Shown: positions 8,680 through 16,605 of the stretch, in pieces
How the letters are laid out: the number at the start of each line of letters is the position of its first letter
How positions within the stretch are numbered: position 1 is the first letter of the stretch
Source of the DNA: an uncultured Bacilli bacterium
Lineage (GTDB): Bacteria > Bacillota_I > Bacilli_A > RF39 > UBA660
Assembly (NCBI GenBank): GCA_934130545.1
Contig: CAKOYD010000006.1
Location: 1 to 64,000, forward strand
Direction of reading: 5' to 3'
DNA length: 64,000 nucleotides
Notes under the pieces: generated by a model
What the model was told of the DNA's origin: nothing
Database searches by the model: none
Seen by the model: the letters and a program-made list of their open reading frames with translations, nothing else
Made by a program: the position numbers and the translations under genes

Positions 8680-8706
8680 TGGCACTTTATAAGCAAAAAG
8701 TTAAGT

Positions 8707-9180
8707 CTATTTTTTAATTTTTTTAGAAATATTTTTAATAGCTATATCAATAGAGTATTTAACTGCTGCCTTGGAACAATTTTCTTCACTAGCAATTTCT
8801 TCATAAGTTTTATTTTCAAAAAAGTATTTTTTAACTCTTCTTCTTTGGACATTATTTAATTCATTTATAGCATCTTTAAGTTCTTCGTGAAGTATTTTAC
8901 TCTCTACTTCTTCTTCAACCGAAATAGATACATCTATTGACTTATGAAATAGAGTTTCCTCATACACTTCGTTTCTTTCAATATGTTTTCTTATCTTATG
9001 TATTTGTGATATATCTTCTAACTCAAACTTATCAAATGCTTCATACACTTTTTCTGATACCTCAACCTTATGAATTATATTATTAACATCTTTAAACTCT
9101 ACTATATATGTATTATTTTTATCTACATCTAAAGTATATGGATTATATTTATCCTTATTTCTATTCAAATGCTTTTGCAT
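8707..9180 (-). CDS. Sigma-70 family regulator (Tn916 ORF7-like)
   Basis: A 157-aa protein whose C-terminal 55 residues form a sigma region-4 helix-turn-helix: LKDAINELNNVQRRRVKKYFF, then NKTYEEIASEENCSKAAVKYSID. The N-terminal half is charged and not recognised as region 2. In Tn916 a protein of this kind (ORF7) sits upstream of xis-int and promotes transcription of excision and transfer genes; position and orientation here are the same. Its ribosome binding site GGAGG is six bases before the ATG but is enclosed in a long hairpin (9187-9241), so translation should be conditional. See the leader features just upstream. Confidence 0.8.
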   Translation of the reverse strand: MQKHLNRNKDKYNPYTLDVDKNNTYIVEFKDVNNIIHKVEVSEKVYEAFDKFELEDISQIHKIRKHIERNEVYEETLFHKSIDVSISVEEEVESKILHEELKDAINELNNVQRRRVKKYFFENKTYEEIASEENCSKAAVKYSIDIAIKNISKKIKK

Positions 9181-9186
9181 TTCTAT

Positions 9187-9241
9187 CCTCCTATCAATTC
9201 AATTTTTTTAAAATCTAAATTGATATGGAGGTCCACGAATG
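9187..9241 (-). promoter_or_regulatory. Hairpin hiding the sigma-like gene's ribosome binding site
   Basis: On the minus strand CCTCCATATCAATT (9241-9228) pairs with AATTGATAGGAGG (9199-9187), whose GGAGG is the ribosome binding site of the sigma-like gene. The leader ORF stop codon (about 9208) lies in the loop, so a ribosome finishing the leader would open the stem. Confidence 0.7.
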
Positions 9242-9369
9242 AAATAATTAACTTTGATTAAACAACAAAAAAAGATGTCAAAAATATCCCGCTCGTGAAT
9301 ATCTTTGACATCCGTTTTTATTATAAAATCTATTTTTTTTACTGCAACAACTTCACAATATTGCCTCAT
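9208..9369 (-). CDS. Leader ORF overlapping the attenuator
   Basis: A short frame starting MRQYCEVVAVKKIDF and ending YQFRF, 53 codons. The start has a GTGGTGG-type binding site at 9373-9383 that can pair with an upstream ACCACCTCT (minus strand, 9428-9420). An in-frame ATG at 9411 could extend it. The frame runs through the terminator stem (9274-9312) and the anti-Shine-Dalgarno arm of the next hairpin. I do not recognise the peptide. Its value may lie in being translated rather than in its product, as in the leader-controlled tet(M) region of Tn916, but a small real protein is also possible. Confidence 0.5.
   Translation of the reverse strand: MRQYCEVVAVKKIDFIIKTDVKDIHERDIFDIFFCCLIKVNYFIRGPPYQFRF
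9274..9312 (-). terminator. Attenuator-type intrinsic terminator inside the leader ORF
   Basis: GATGTCAAAGATAT and ATATTTTTGACATC pair around a short GC-containing loop and are followed on the minus strand by seven Ts. It stands between the leader start and the sigma-like gene, so transcription should stop here unless a translating ribosome or a factor prevents the stem. Confidence 0.75.
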
Positions 9370-9419
9370 CGCACCACCACTCTTTAAACAATGCTTAATT
9401 ACTAATTCCATAAGCAATT

Positions 9420-9517
9420 AGAGGTGGTACTTCTTACATTCCTGTATAACTTTCCTACTTATAACATAATTAAGATTGTACTGATTTTTTTACATATTTT
9501 TCACATTTTCTAAAAAA
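9420..9517. other. Upstream leader sequence
   Basis: Contains AGAGGTGGT (9420-9428), which is complementary to the leader ORF's ribosome binding region. Otherwise it is AT-rich sequence with no coding signal. Confidence 0.35.
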
Positions 9518-9551
9518 ATAAGCAGTAATAACTTTTGTCATTACTGCTTAT
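9518..9551. terminator. Terminator of the orphan short unit
   Basis: ATAAGCAGTAAT and ATTACTGCTTAT form a perfect 12-bp stem with a 10-nt loop. A/T runs flank both sides, so it can act in either direction. Confidence 0.75.
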
Positions 9552-9597
9552 AGATTTTATTTTAATTTAACTCATTATTTAATTAGTTAATTTTATT

Positions 9598-9690
9598 TTT
9601 TTAATTCAATTCCTGTTTTAAAACTAACTGACTTACTAGCTGCAATTTTAATTTTTTCTAACCTCCTATCTTTACAAGACAATTATATCA
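9598..9690 (-). other. Orphan short transcription unit with ribosome binding site
   Basis: On the minus strand an extended -10 box TGATATAAT (about 9680-9690) is followed by AGGAGG (9662-9667) and a short frame reading IKIAASKSVSFKTGIELKK before TAA at about 9600; the terminator 9518-9551 follows. No ATG, GTG or TTG stands at normal spacing: an ATT codon is nine bases from AGGAGG, while a TTG 16 bases away opens another frame (MQLVSQLVLKQELN). It could be a peptide gene with a rare start, a decayed peptide gene or a small RNA. Confidence 0.4.
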
Positions 9691-9938
9691 TAATAATTTA
9701 TTTTTTTTATTATTTTATAACACTGTTCATTAAAAAAATATCAGAAGAAATGAAATATCATAGTTCTGATGTTATAATATAGTTGACGTAAAAAAAGAGT
9801 ATTGAACTTTGTCAACACTCTGAGACGCATAAATTATTTGAAAATGAAAAAAGAGTATAAATTTGTGTGATATTCTTTTCTGACAAGCATATAACTTTAA
9901 TTTAGAGTTATTATCCTATATACAACCTTATTTAAAAA
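9691..9938. other. Non-coding gap
   Basis: AT-rich, with a weak stem at about 9799-9821 (AGAGT..ACTCT). No gene is seen. It separates the small secreted-protein operon from the orphan short unit. Confidence 0.35.
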
Positions 9939-9960
9939 GGCAGTATATTTTAATACTGCC
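9939..9960 (-). terminator. Intrinsic terminator of the ABC/secreted-protein operon
   Basis: GGCAGTAT and ATACTGCC pair around six bases, and on the minus strand five Ts follow. It lies 26 bp after the stop of the 192-aa membrane protein gene. Confidence 0.75.
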
Positions 9961-9985
9961 ACTTAATCTTTAAATTAAATCATTA

Positions 9986-10564
9986 TTACTTAGCCAAATT
10001 CTTAATAACATTGAATACATCTTCAGTTATTTCATAAATACCATTTTTTTGTTCTTCGACATAATATTTATTATCTTTTTTATATGCGTAAACTACTGCT
10101 TTAAAAATATCGTTATCACTTTGAATTAGCATATTTTCATCATTGAAAAATGTCATCTTGTATAATTCTTCTGGATTTTCTGGTTCATTACTTTTACTTT
10201 TTACATTTGTTTTTAAATCTTTAAATAAATTATAAATCTTATCAATAATATCCTTATCTGTATATTCATAATTATTTTTATATTGTGAATAGTCATCAAT
10301 AACTACTTTTATTATTTCACTTCTATCAAATAAATTTGGTTTCAATGTAATTTCTCCTGCTACATGAACTCCAAGTATTTTTAATTCCCAACCAGTTTCA
10401 TATTCCGTAAATGACTTTTCATTTAATCTATGTATTTTAGTATATTTATATAAAATAGCTCTATATTCAATAGAACTGCCATCCCATAATTTATGCTTTA
10501 TGGGAATTAACATTATAATTAACATCACAATTGCAATTATTATAATCACTTTCTTATTTTTCAT
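9986..10564 (-). CDS. Membrane-anchored hypothetical protein (DUF5301-like pattern)
   Basis: A 192-aa protein with an N-terminal transmembrane helix (residues 4-24) and an extracytoplasmic domain. The stretch YRAILYKYTKIHRLNEKSFTEY...GWELKILG resembles a family of Firmicutes membrane proteins of unknown function that I associate with DUF5301; this is from memory and unverified. The start at 10564 is chosen over an upstream ATG (10576) because GGAGG lies between the two, at proper spacing for the inner ATG. It is the last gene before the terminator at 9939-9960, downstream of the small secreted protein, and might protect the host or sense the secreted product. That role is inference. Confidence 0.6.
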   Translation of the reverse strand: MKNKKVIIIIAIVMLIIMLIPIKHKLWDGSSIEYRAILYKYTKIHRLNEKSFTEYETGWELKILGVHVAGEITLKPNLFDRSEIIKVVIDDYSQYKNNYEYTDKDIIDKIYNLFKDLKTNVKSKSNEPENPEELYKMTFFNDENMLIQSDNDIFKAVVYAYKKDNKYYVEEQKNGIYEITEDVFNVIKNLAK

Positions 10565-10703
10565 TTTTGCCTCCATACTTTTTAATCATTATACCATATT
10601 ATTATTTCTTTTTCGCCAAAACATTAATTATAAAACTATATAATTCAACTATGCATACATTATTTTTTAACAATTTCTTATATAAGAAAATCATATGTAA
10701 TGT

Positions 10704-10735
10704 AAAAATAGCAGACATTAAAGTTTGCTATTTTT
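10704..10735. terminator. Intrinsic terminator downstream of the small secreted protein
   Basis: AAAAATAGCA and TGCTATTTTT form a stem around a 12-nt loop, with T runs in both directions. It lies between the 130-aa and 192-aa genes, so these two may be separately transcribed. Confidence 0.65.
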
Positions 10736-10873
10736 TACAATATTTACTCTCACTAATTTTAGAAGCAGTTATATAAAAGTCTCCTCTCAAATCAGAAGAA
10801 CCAAAGATTATATATCGAAATTGATTATAAAATCAGCTCATATACAATCCTTAAAAACATTTAATTACAACTA
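10736..10873. other. Non-coding gap
   Basis: No gene or clear regulatory structure was seen between the terminator and the stop of the 130-aa secreted protein. Confidence 0.3.
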
Positions 10874-11266
10874 CTAATCATATAATGAAAATACTGCTGT
10901 AATTGGTGCTGAAGAAGTATAGTTTTCCCAAGTGGCTCTTGTTTCCCAAGTTCCATTTGCATCCCATGATAAAGTATATGTTGTACCAACAGAAGTAGGA
11001 TAAGAGTAGCCCTTACCAGAATCATACCACACTATACCAAACATTTTTCTACCAGCTTGTGTCATTATTGTTGGGCTTCCATTTGGTAAGCTAGTTGCAC
11101 GAACTGAAGTATAAAATCTTTCTCCCATTTTTCCACCTTCAAGCGGTGATGTTGAAGGATTACTTGAATTTAATGTTTTAGTTGTTGATGCAGCATTTAC
11201 TGAAACAGTAGCGACCATTAAAAGCACAATTCCAAAGATAGTAAATATCAAATATCTTTTTTTCAT
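10874..11266 (-). CDS. Small secreted protein, possible bacteriocin-like product
   Basis: A 130-aa precursor with a clear signal peptide (MKKRY, hydrophobic core, SVNA at residues 22-25). The mature part of about 105 aa has no Cys, is rich in aromatic residues, Thr, Ser and Gly, and ends VFSLYD with a repeated W-x-TRATWENY region, suggesting a small beta-sandwich. Strong ribosome binding site GGGAGGTG. It follows an ABC transporter with two FtsX-like permeases, a setting seen for lactococcin 972-type bacteriocins, but the lactococcin 972 sequence pattern is not evident, so that name is not used. It could instead be a signal or surface ligand. Function not assigned. Confidence 0.6.
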   Translation of the reverse strand: MKKRYLIFTIFGIVLLMVATVSVNAASTTKTLNSSNPSTSPLEGGKMGERFYTSVRATSLPNGSPTIMTQAGRKMFGIVWYDSGKGYSYPTSVGTTYTLSWDANGTWETRATWENYTSSAPITAVFSLYD

Positions 11267-11325
11267 AACACACCTCCCTTCATTTTTTAAATTTTATATA
11301 AAAGTGATATTACACTTCTATATAC

Positions 11326-12429
11326 CTAGTACTTTTTTGCTGGCATAATTGTAATTAAATCTATTACAATCCCCAAAGCAATTAACAATATAATATTATC
11401 AAAATATATAAAATAAAACTTAAATTCAATAAACAACCCTATAATGAATATAATTATATTTGTTAAAATTAACGAAATAACAAATGATATCATATATAAT
11501 AATAAAATTTTTGAAAAAGCAATAATTTTAATTAACGTTTTTGTATATCCTATTTTTCTTTCAATATCATTGACTTTTTTCATGTCTATAAAAATATTCT
11601 TAAAAACAACAAATAGTACTATTGAAAAACCTAGCATCAATATATATAAAACTAGATTTAAAATTGTAAGCAGTTTATCAACTTTTTCATAATATTTAGC
11701 ATCTTTTTCGCTATAGGAAGTCTCTAATACAACTGAATTAGCATCATTATTTTCCATTTTTTTTATTTCGTTTTTTAAATCATATGATTTATCTTTAGAC
11801 AATAATTTTATAGTATAAGAATATTTTTTTTGATGATTTAATAAATCATTAAAAGTATTCTCTGAAACAATTACTTTAGGCCACTTCTCTTTTCTTATTG
11901 ATACTATATTTAAACTTAATTCTTTTTTATTTGAATAAAATTGAACTTCTTTTCCTATATTTTCACTTATTATATCTTCATAACAATCATAAAAATTACT
12001 ATCTATTCCTATTATAACATCATTATCACTCAATGACGATTCACCGTAAACCAATATATGATTAAACCCCATTACTTCTAATAAATCCCAACTTATTTTT
12101 TTTTTATCAAGATTTTCAATATGTGAATCAATTATCTCACCAGTTGGTTTTGATATTACATAGTTACCTTTCACAATTGTATCACAATTATAATTTGGAA
12201 TCAAAAGAGCTATACGTTCTATCTGAAAAACATTTTTATTTTTTGAAAGATAAGTATAATAATCATTAGTTGAATTTACAATCATAATTGAATTTTCTGA
12301 AAAAATCATATTTTTTATATTTATAAAATAATTTTTAAAAGCAAAAAGTAAGAACATACAAGTTAATGCTACTATAAATATTATAAGATAAACTTTATTT
12401 TTTTTATTTCTAAAAAAACCCTTAAGCAC
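11326..12429 (-). CDS. FtsX/MacB-like ABC permease, second subunit
   Basis: A 367-aa membrane protein with the one-plus-three topology of FtsX/MacB/LolC permeases: a first helix at about residues 12-31, a large extracytoplasmic domain, then three C-terminal helices (LLTILNLVLYILMLGFSIV and two more). The start is GTG at 12429, preceded by GGGGTGA and overlapping the stop of the upstream permease. Its sequence differs clearly from that permease, so the transporter is likely a heterodimer driven by the ATPase upstream. Such mechanotransmission transporters move or sense peptides at the cell surface rather than importing small solutes. The neighbouring small secreted protein is the obvious candidate partner. 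Confidence 0.8.
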   Translation of the reverse strand: MLKGFFRNKKNKVYLIIFIVALTCMFLLFAFKNYFINIKNMIFSENSIMIVNSTNDYYTYLSKNKNVFQIERIALLIPNYNCDTIVKGNYVISKPTGEIIDSHIENLDKKKISWDLLEVMGFNHILVYGESSLSDNDVIIGIDSNFYDCYEDIISENIGKEVQFYSNKKELSLNIVSIRKEKWPKVIVSENTFNDLLNHQKKYSYTIKLLSKDKSYDLKNEIKKMENNDANSVVLETSYSEKDAKYYEKVDKLLTILNLVLYILMLGFSIVLFVVFKNIFIDMKKVNDIERKIGYTKTLIKIIAFSKILLLYMISFVISLILTNIIIFIIGLFIEFKFYFIYFDNIILLIALGIVIDLITIMPAKKY

Positions 12430-13658
12430 TAATTCTCACCCCTAACTAATATAATTGCGCCTTTTTCATATTGATTAGTTATAAAAATTATTGAAATTAA
12501 TGTAGGCAATAGAACAACTACAGCAATAGAAATAATATAAGGAACAATAAAATTATGAATATCAAAACCAGAATATATTAATGTCCTTAATAAAGTTTTT
12601 TTCAATATTATAAAAATTATATTAAAGAAAACTATTCCAACTATAAATGCAATTAAAGAAATAAATAATATTTCACAAATGTATATTTTTCTAATTATAT
12701 TTTTCTTGTATCCTATTGAAATCATTATTCCCTGTTTTTTTTCTTCACTTATTACTTTCTTTTTTATATAAAACATTGTTAATATCATATTACAAATAAT
12801 CAAAAATCCGATGATTACTCGACTCGCAAGCACAATTTTATTCACAATGGTAGTATCCAATTGCATTTGAACAGAACTTCCTTTAAATCCATTATTATTT
12901 AATTTTTCTAAAACACTTTCTACATTTTTTTTATTATCTACTACTGCTATGAATCCATATACAGTCTCTGAATCGGCTGATCTTTCGATTTCAATTATTT
13001 CCTTAACATCGTTACCTGAAATATAACACGTATTAGCGGGCATCGCTTCATCTTCACTATTGTATAATCCAACGATTTTAAAATTTTTCTTATACTCTTT
13101 ATCTTTAACAAATCTTTGACCATCAAAAATATATGAATAATACTTCACACTAAATTCTTTATTTAGCAAATCATATCCAGATATTATGTTCTTATCATCA
13201 ATAAAAAGATTATATGCCTCACTTGAAGGATAAAAATTAATAGGGCATACTGCTACTCCAGTATCTTTTGCAGATATTGTTTCCCCAACAATATTAGCGG
13301 GTAATATTTCTTTATCTCCATAATTTAAAACTAGTGAGCCATCTAATTGTTCATTAGCAAAAGAGCTTTCAACACTTGCATAACTATATTTTGAATTATA
13401 TATGCTAATGATGTGTTCTGTTTTTTCAAGTTTTGACAACCCATAATCTTGTGCAGAAAAATCTAATGAGACCAAAATCGATCTAAATCCTATATTATTT
13501 GTAATGGTATTTTCTATATAATTTGTGAAGTTTTTTTCAAACATTGTTGATATCATAATTAAAAGTGTAAATAAAGTAAATAAAATTAATAAAATCTTAT
13601 TTGATCTTTCTCGAATTGTTTTTTTAAAACTAAATTTTAGTAAATCATTTAATTTCAT
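12429..13658 (-). CDS. FtsX/MacB-like ABC permease, first subunit
   Basis: About 409 aa. A first transmembrane helix at about residues 22-42, an extracytoplasmic domain of some 220 residues, then three C-terminal helices (IIGFLIICNMILTMFYI; EILFISLIAFIVGIVFF; VPYIISIAVVVLLPTLISI). ATG at 13658 is chosen because GGGTG lies six bases upstream; the earlier GTG lacks spacing. It overlaps the end of the ATPase gene and touches the start of the next permease, which indicates tight translational coupling of ATPase-permease-permease. Substrate unknown; cargo of the ICE. Confidence 0.82.
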   Translation of the reverse strand: MKLNDLLKFSFKKTIRERSNKILLILFTLFTLLIMISTMFEKNFTNYIENTITNNIGFRSILVSLDFSAQDYGLSKLEKTEHIISIYNSKYSYASVESSFANEQLDGSLVLNYGDKEILPANIVGETISAKDTGVAVCPINFYPSSEAYNLFIDDKNIISGYDLLNKEFSVKYYSYIFDGQRFVKDKEYKKNFKIVGLYNSEDEAMPANTCYISGNDVKEIIEIERSADSETVYGFIAVVDNKKNVESVLEKLNNNGFKGSSVQMQLDTTIVNKIVLASRVIIGFLIICNMILTMFYIKKKVISEEKKQGIMISIGYKKNIIRKIYICEILFISLIAFIVGIVFFNIIFIILKKTLLRTLIYSGFDIHNFIVPYIISIAVVVLLPTLISIIFITNQYEKGAIILVRGEN

Positions 13659-14358
13659 CTCTGGCACCCAACTTTAATTTCCCATTTTTTAATTCGTATA
13701 TATAATTTGCATATTTTTTTACTTCATTACTATGACTTACAACAATAACACACTTACCACAATTTACCATTTCTTTTAAATAGCCAAATATTTCTTTTTC
13801 ATTTTTTTCATCAAGATTACCTGTAGGCTCATCTGCCAATATTATATCAGGTTCATTAGCTAAGGCTCTCGCAATTGCAACTCTTTGTTGTTCACCACCA
13901 GATAGTTCTCTTGGAAAATGATTAATTCTATTTTCCAAACCTACTTGTCTTAATAAATCTATAGCAATATTATTCCTATCACTTTTTTTGATTTTATTAT
14001 TGATATACATAGGCAACATCACATTTTCATATGCTTTTAAATCTGGATCAAGTTCAAAATCTTGAAAAATAAAACCTATTTTTCTCATTCTCAATTCAGC
14101 CAATTGATTTTCATTAAAACAACTAACATTTTTACCATCAAAAATATATTGACCATCATATAAATTATCCATAAAACCCAAAATGTTAATTAATGTAGAC
14201 TTACCACTACCGCTATGCCCCATAATAGCATAAAATTTTCCAGTTTCAAATTCAGCATTAATTTCCTTCAAGACATTGATTTTAGAGTTGTTATTTTTCT
14301 TTGTGTAGGTTTTACTCAACTTATTTATCTGCATAATTACATTTCTTTTTTTACTCAT
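13645..14358 (-). CDS. ABC transporter ATPase (MacB/LolD family)
   Basis: About 237 aa with all motifs of an active ABC ATPase: Walker A GHSGSGKST, Q-loop FIFQDFELDPD, signature LSGGEQQRVAIARAL, Walker B IILADEPTGNLD and H-loop VVSHS. The ADEPTGNLD form is typical of the LolD/MacB/FtsE group that pairs with FtsX-like permeases, as found immediately downstream. The start at ATG 14358 is set by GAGGTG a few bases upstream. It is the first gene of the ABC/secreted-protein operon, with promoter at 14432-14460. Confidence 0.92.
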   Translation of the reverse strand: MSKKRNVIMQINKLSKTYTKKNNNSKINVLKEINAEFETGKFYAIMGHSGSGKSTLINILGFMDNLYDGQYIFDGKNVSCFNENQLAELRMRKIGFIFQDFELDPDLKAYENVMLPMYINNKIKKSDRNNIAIDLLRQVGLENRINHFPRELSGGEQQRVAIARALANEPDIILADEPTGNLDEKNEKEIFGYLKEMVNCGKCVIVVSHSNEVKKYANYIYELKNGKLKLGARDEIK

Positions 14359-14431
14359 AAAACACCTCAATTAACAAATATCTAAAATAACAATTTAGAT
14401 AAACGAATAAACGACTTATTTTGTTAAGATA

Positions 14432-14460
14432 ATTGTATCATATACCAATTAAAATAGCAA
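14432..14460 (-). promoter_or_regulatory. Promoter of the ABC transporter operon
   Basis: On the minus strand TTGCTA (14460-14455) and TACAAT (14437-14432) are separated by exactly 17 bases, about 75 bp before the ATPase start. Confidence 0.6.
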
Positions 14461-14732
14461 TAGCAACATTAAATATAAAACTATATAAAACTATATAATT
14501 TTAACTTTTTCATAATAAAAATGTAGTTTTTAATTCTAAAAATTGTATTTTTATCAATAAATACAATACTTTATCAAAAAAATATCCTTAAAAGGCTGAC
14601 AAACCTTTGGTTAAGTATCTTTGACAAGTTTAATAATTTAATTTATATTTTTATATTGTAGTTTTTTCAATGACTTTATTAAAACACGTGATTTCAAATC
14701 AGACTTTGGTTTTATTATACCTGTTTTTTTGT
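14461..14732. other. AT-rich non-coding region
   Basis: Contains an inverted repeat (ATTGTATTT..AAATACAAT, about 14537-14565) and an imperfect stem with a T-run at about 14576-14625 on the minus strand, which could end transcription coming from the conjugation operon. No gene is seen. Confidence 0.4.
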
Positions 14733-15003
14733 TTAATAAAATCCTAAATCTCGTCTCTCAAGCTCCCTATCTAATTCATTCAACATAATACCATACATTA
14801 GTTATAATGAATTATCACTTAGCAGTATTCCCACTTTTGTTAGAATAACTATTCCATTTCTCATTACCCCATTTACTAGATATTTTCTTATCAACGATAC
14901 CAATTTTCCGTTATGTATTGTTTTCATAATTATTGATATTAACCTATCAGGGCAAAATGTTTCAAAGAGCTTTTGCTAGCCCATATCAACTATAGTTGAC
15001 TGT
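14733..15003 (-). pseudogene. Remnant of a group II intron reverse transcriptase
   Basis: Minus-strand frames read KLFETFCPDRLISIIMKTIH, then NGKLVSLIRKYLVNGVM and NGIVILTKVG, and in another frame IMLNELDRELERR. These match, in the right order, the core of LtrA-type intron-encoded reverse transcriptases (DLEKFFDTVNHDKL, LIRKYLKSGVM, and NIMLNELDKELEKRG). An in-frame TAG precedes the block, the GTPQGG motif and the YADD region are missing, and a frameshift or deletion joins the parts. The rest of the intron is not recognisable. It is a dead relic between the conjugation operon and the ABC cargo. Confidence 0.75.
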
Positions 15004-15043
15004 CACTACCTAGTTATATACCATTCCTAACGCACAAAATTAA

Positions 15044-15063
15044 AGAGAGCCAGCAAGCTCTCC
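15044..15063 (-). terminator. Terminator of the conjugation operon
   Basis: AGAGAGCC and AGCTCTCC form an 8-bp stem with a 4-nt loop directly after the CHAP protein stop, followed by a T-rich stretch on the minus strand. Confidence 0.75.
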
Positions 15064-15065
15064 TT

Positions 15066-16604
15066 TTAATATGCAGGTGTACCATATCCAAATATGAATT
15101 TACTATTTATAAAATATTCATTTTGCCTACAAGTATTATCAGTAGAATTGCCTTCTACTGTATATACTTTGCCTTTTTCTACTTTTTCAACTATTCCTAC
15201 ATGATTAACTTTTCCATCTACTTCCCAATCAAAAAATATTATATCTCCTACACTTGGTGTATATCCTTTTTCTTGCCACTCTCCCATTGCATTAAACCAA
15301 TCTACCCCTGTTTGGCAACCGGAGAACTTAGGTATAATTCCTGCTTGTAAATAACCACTTTGACTTGCAACCCAACTGACAAAAACTGCACACCACTCTA
15401 CTCTTGCGTTAAAACCATACCATCGCCAATATAATTCTCCTCCAACATTACCTACTTGTGATAATGCAATTTGTACCATATCAGGACTACCAACAGGTGT
15501 ACCATAAATAACTGATGACCACATACTAGCATACTCATCACTTAAAGAGTTTTTAACTTGTTCTTGTTGCATCATATTAAAGAAATACATTCTCATCATT
15601 TCATCTACCGTCTTGTGAGTTATTTTGATATATAAGACTTTCTTTGTCATTTCATTGTCTTGTGAATTATCAAAACTTATTTCATAACCTGTATCATTGT
15701 TTTCATCTTTAATTTCATAACTAATAATATTCATATCCCAAAATATTTTTTTCAGTTCTTGTTTTTTCTTATCATCCATAGTAATAACATCTGCCGAATT
15801 ATTACCTTTTGTTATTTTAGCAGTATATATTGCAAGAACTTCTTTCCATTCTGCACGATCAGATTCTATCTTATAATCATCATGAGGGTTGTTATTTTGT
15901 ATTTCTACTATCTTATCTGCCATCTCTTTATTTATTTCTTTGACCACACTACTCATAGGAACAGTACCTGTACTTTCGCTAGAAAAGAATATTCCCATCC
16001 AAGAGGTACAAATAAGACCAATTAAACAAATAATAACTACAATAATAATTGCAATCCAACCTCCGGCAAGTAATAAAGAGATTAGTGCTTTTGTTCCGGC
16101 AACAATACCTTTAACTGCTGATACAGTTGCTTTAAATACTGCTTTAACTCCATTGTAAGTTGTCTTTGCAGTTTTAATTGTCAATTGTTTTGCTCTTTCT
16201 GTTGTTTTAATAGTTTGTTTAGCAACTTTTGGTGTATCTTTAACAATATTCTTACTTGTTTTAATCTTATTCTTAACTTCTTTAATCTTCTTTTTTTCAG
16301 TAAGTTTAGATTTTATAGTTTTAACTTTACTCTTTGTTTTAATAAAATTATCTTTTGTATCTATTACTGCCTTATTACCTTTTGTCTTAATTTTGCTAGA
16401 ATTATATACTGCATATTTACCACCTGCATTTAGTCTATTGACTGCATACTCATTTGCATTATTTTCATTTGTATTACCATAACTATTCTCTCCTCGTTCT
16501 TTAATACCAACTAAACTAGACTTTACTTTTTCAGTTGCAATTTTACCTTTATCAAGTGTTTTAATTGTTCCTTTTACTTTTTCTCTTTGTTTTATTTCTA
16601 CCAT
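15066..16604 (-). CDS. CHAP-domain peptidoglycan hydrolase of the conjugation machine (VirB1/PrgK-like)
   Basis: About 512 aa. A long basic N-terminal region rich in Lys and Thr (residues 1-165), one strong transmembrane helix (about 180-205), an extracytoplasmic middle domain, and a C-terminal CHAP domain with the catalytic Cys in EWCAVFVSW and His in NHVGIVEK. It would open the cell wall locally for the mating channel. ATG at 16604 follows GGTG at short spacing; the gene overlaps the end of virB4. Last gene of the conjugation operon. Confidence 0.88.
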   Translation of the reverse strand: MVEIKQREKVKGTIKTLDKGKIATEKVKSSLVGIKERGENSYGNTNENNANEYAVNRLNAGGKYAVYNSSKIKTKGNKAVIDTKDNFIKTKSKVKTIKSKLTEKKKIKEVKNKIKTSKNIVKDTPKVAKQTIKTTERAKQLTIKTAKTTYNGVKAVFKATVSAVKGIVAGTKALISLLLAGGWIAIIIVVIICLIGLICTSWMGIFFSSESTGTVPMSSVVKEINKEMADKIVEIQNNNPHDDYKIESDRAEWKEVLAIYTAKITKGNNSADVITMDDKKKQELKKIFWDMNIISYEIKDENNDTGYEISFDNSQDNEMTKKVLYIKITHKTVDEMMRMYFFNMMQQEQVKNSLSDEYASMWSSVIYGTPVGSPDMVQIALSQVGNVGGELYWRWYGFNARVEWCAVFVSWVASQSGYLQAGIIPKFSGCQTGVDWFNAMGEWQEKGYTPSVGDIIFFDWEVDGKVNHVGIVEKVEKGKVYTVEGNSTDNTCRQNEYFINSKFIFGYGTPAY

Positions 16605-16605
16605 A

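Noticed and set aside
10567..10776. A 69-codon plus-strand frame
   Set aside because: AT-rich, no ribosome binding site, covers the terminator at 10704-10735.
10874..11266. Naming the secreted protein a lactococcin 972-type bacteriocin
   Set aside because: The context (ABC transporter) is suggestive, but the family pattern is not evident in the sequence.
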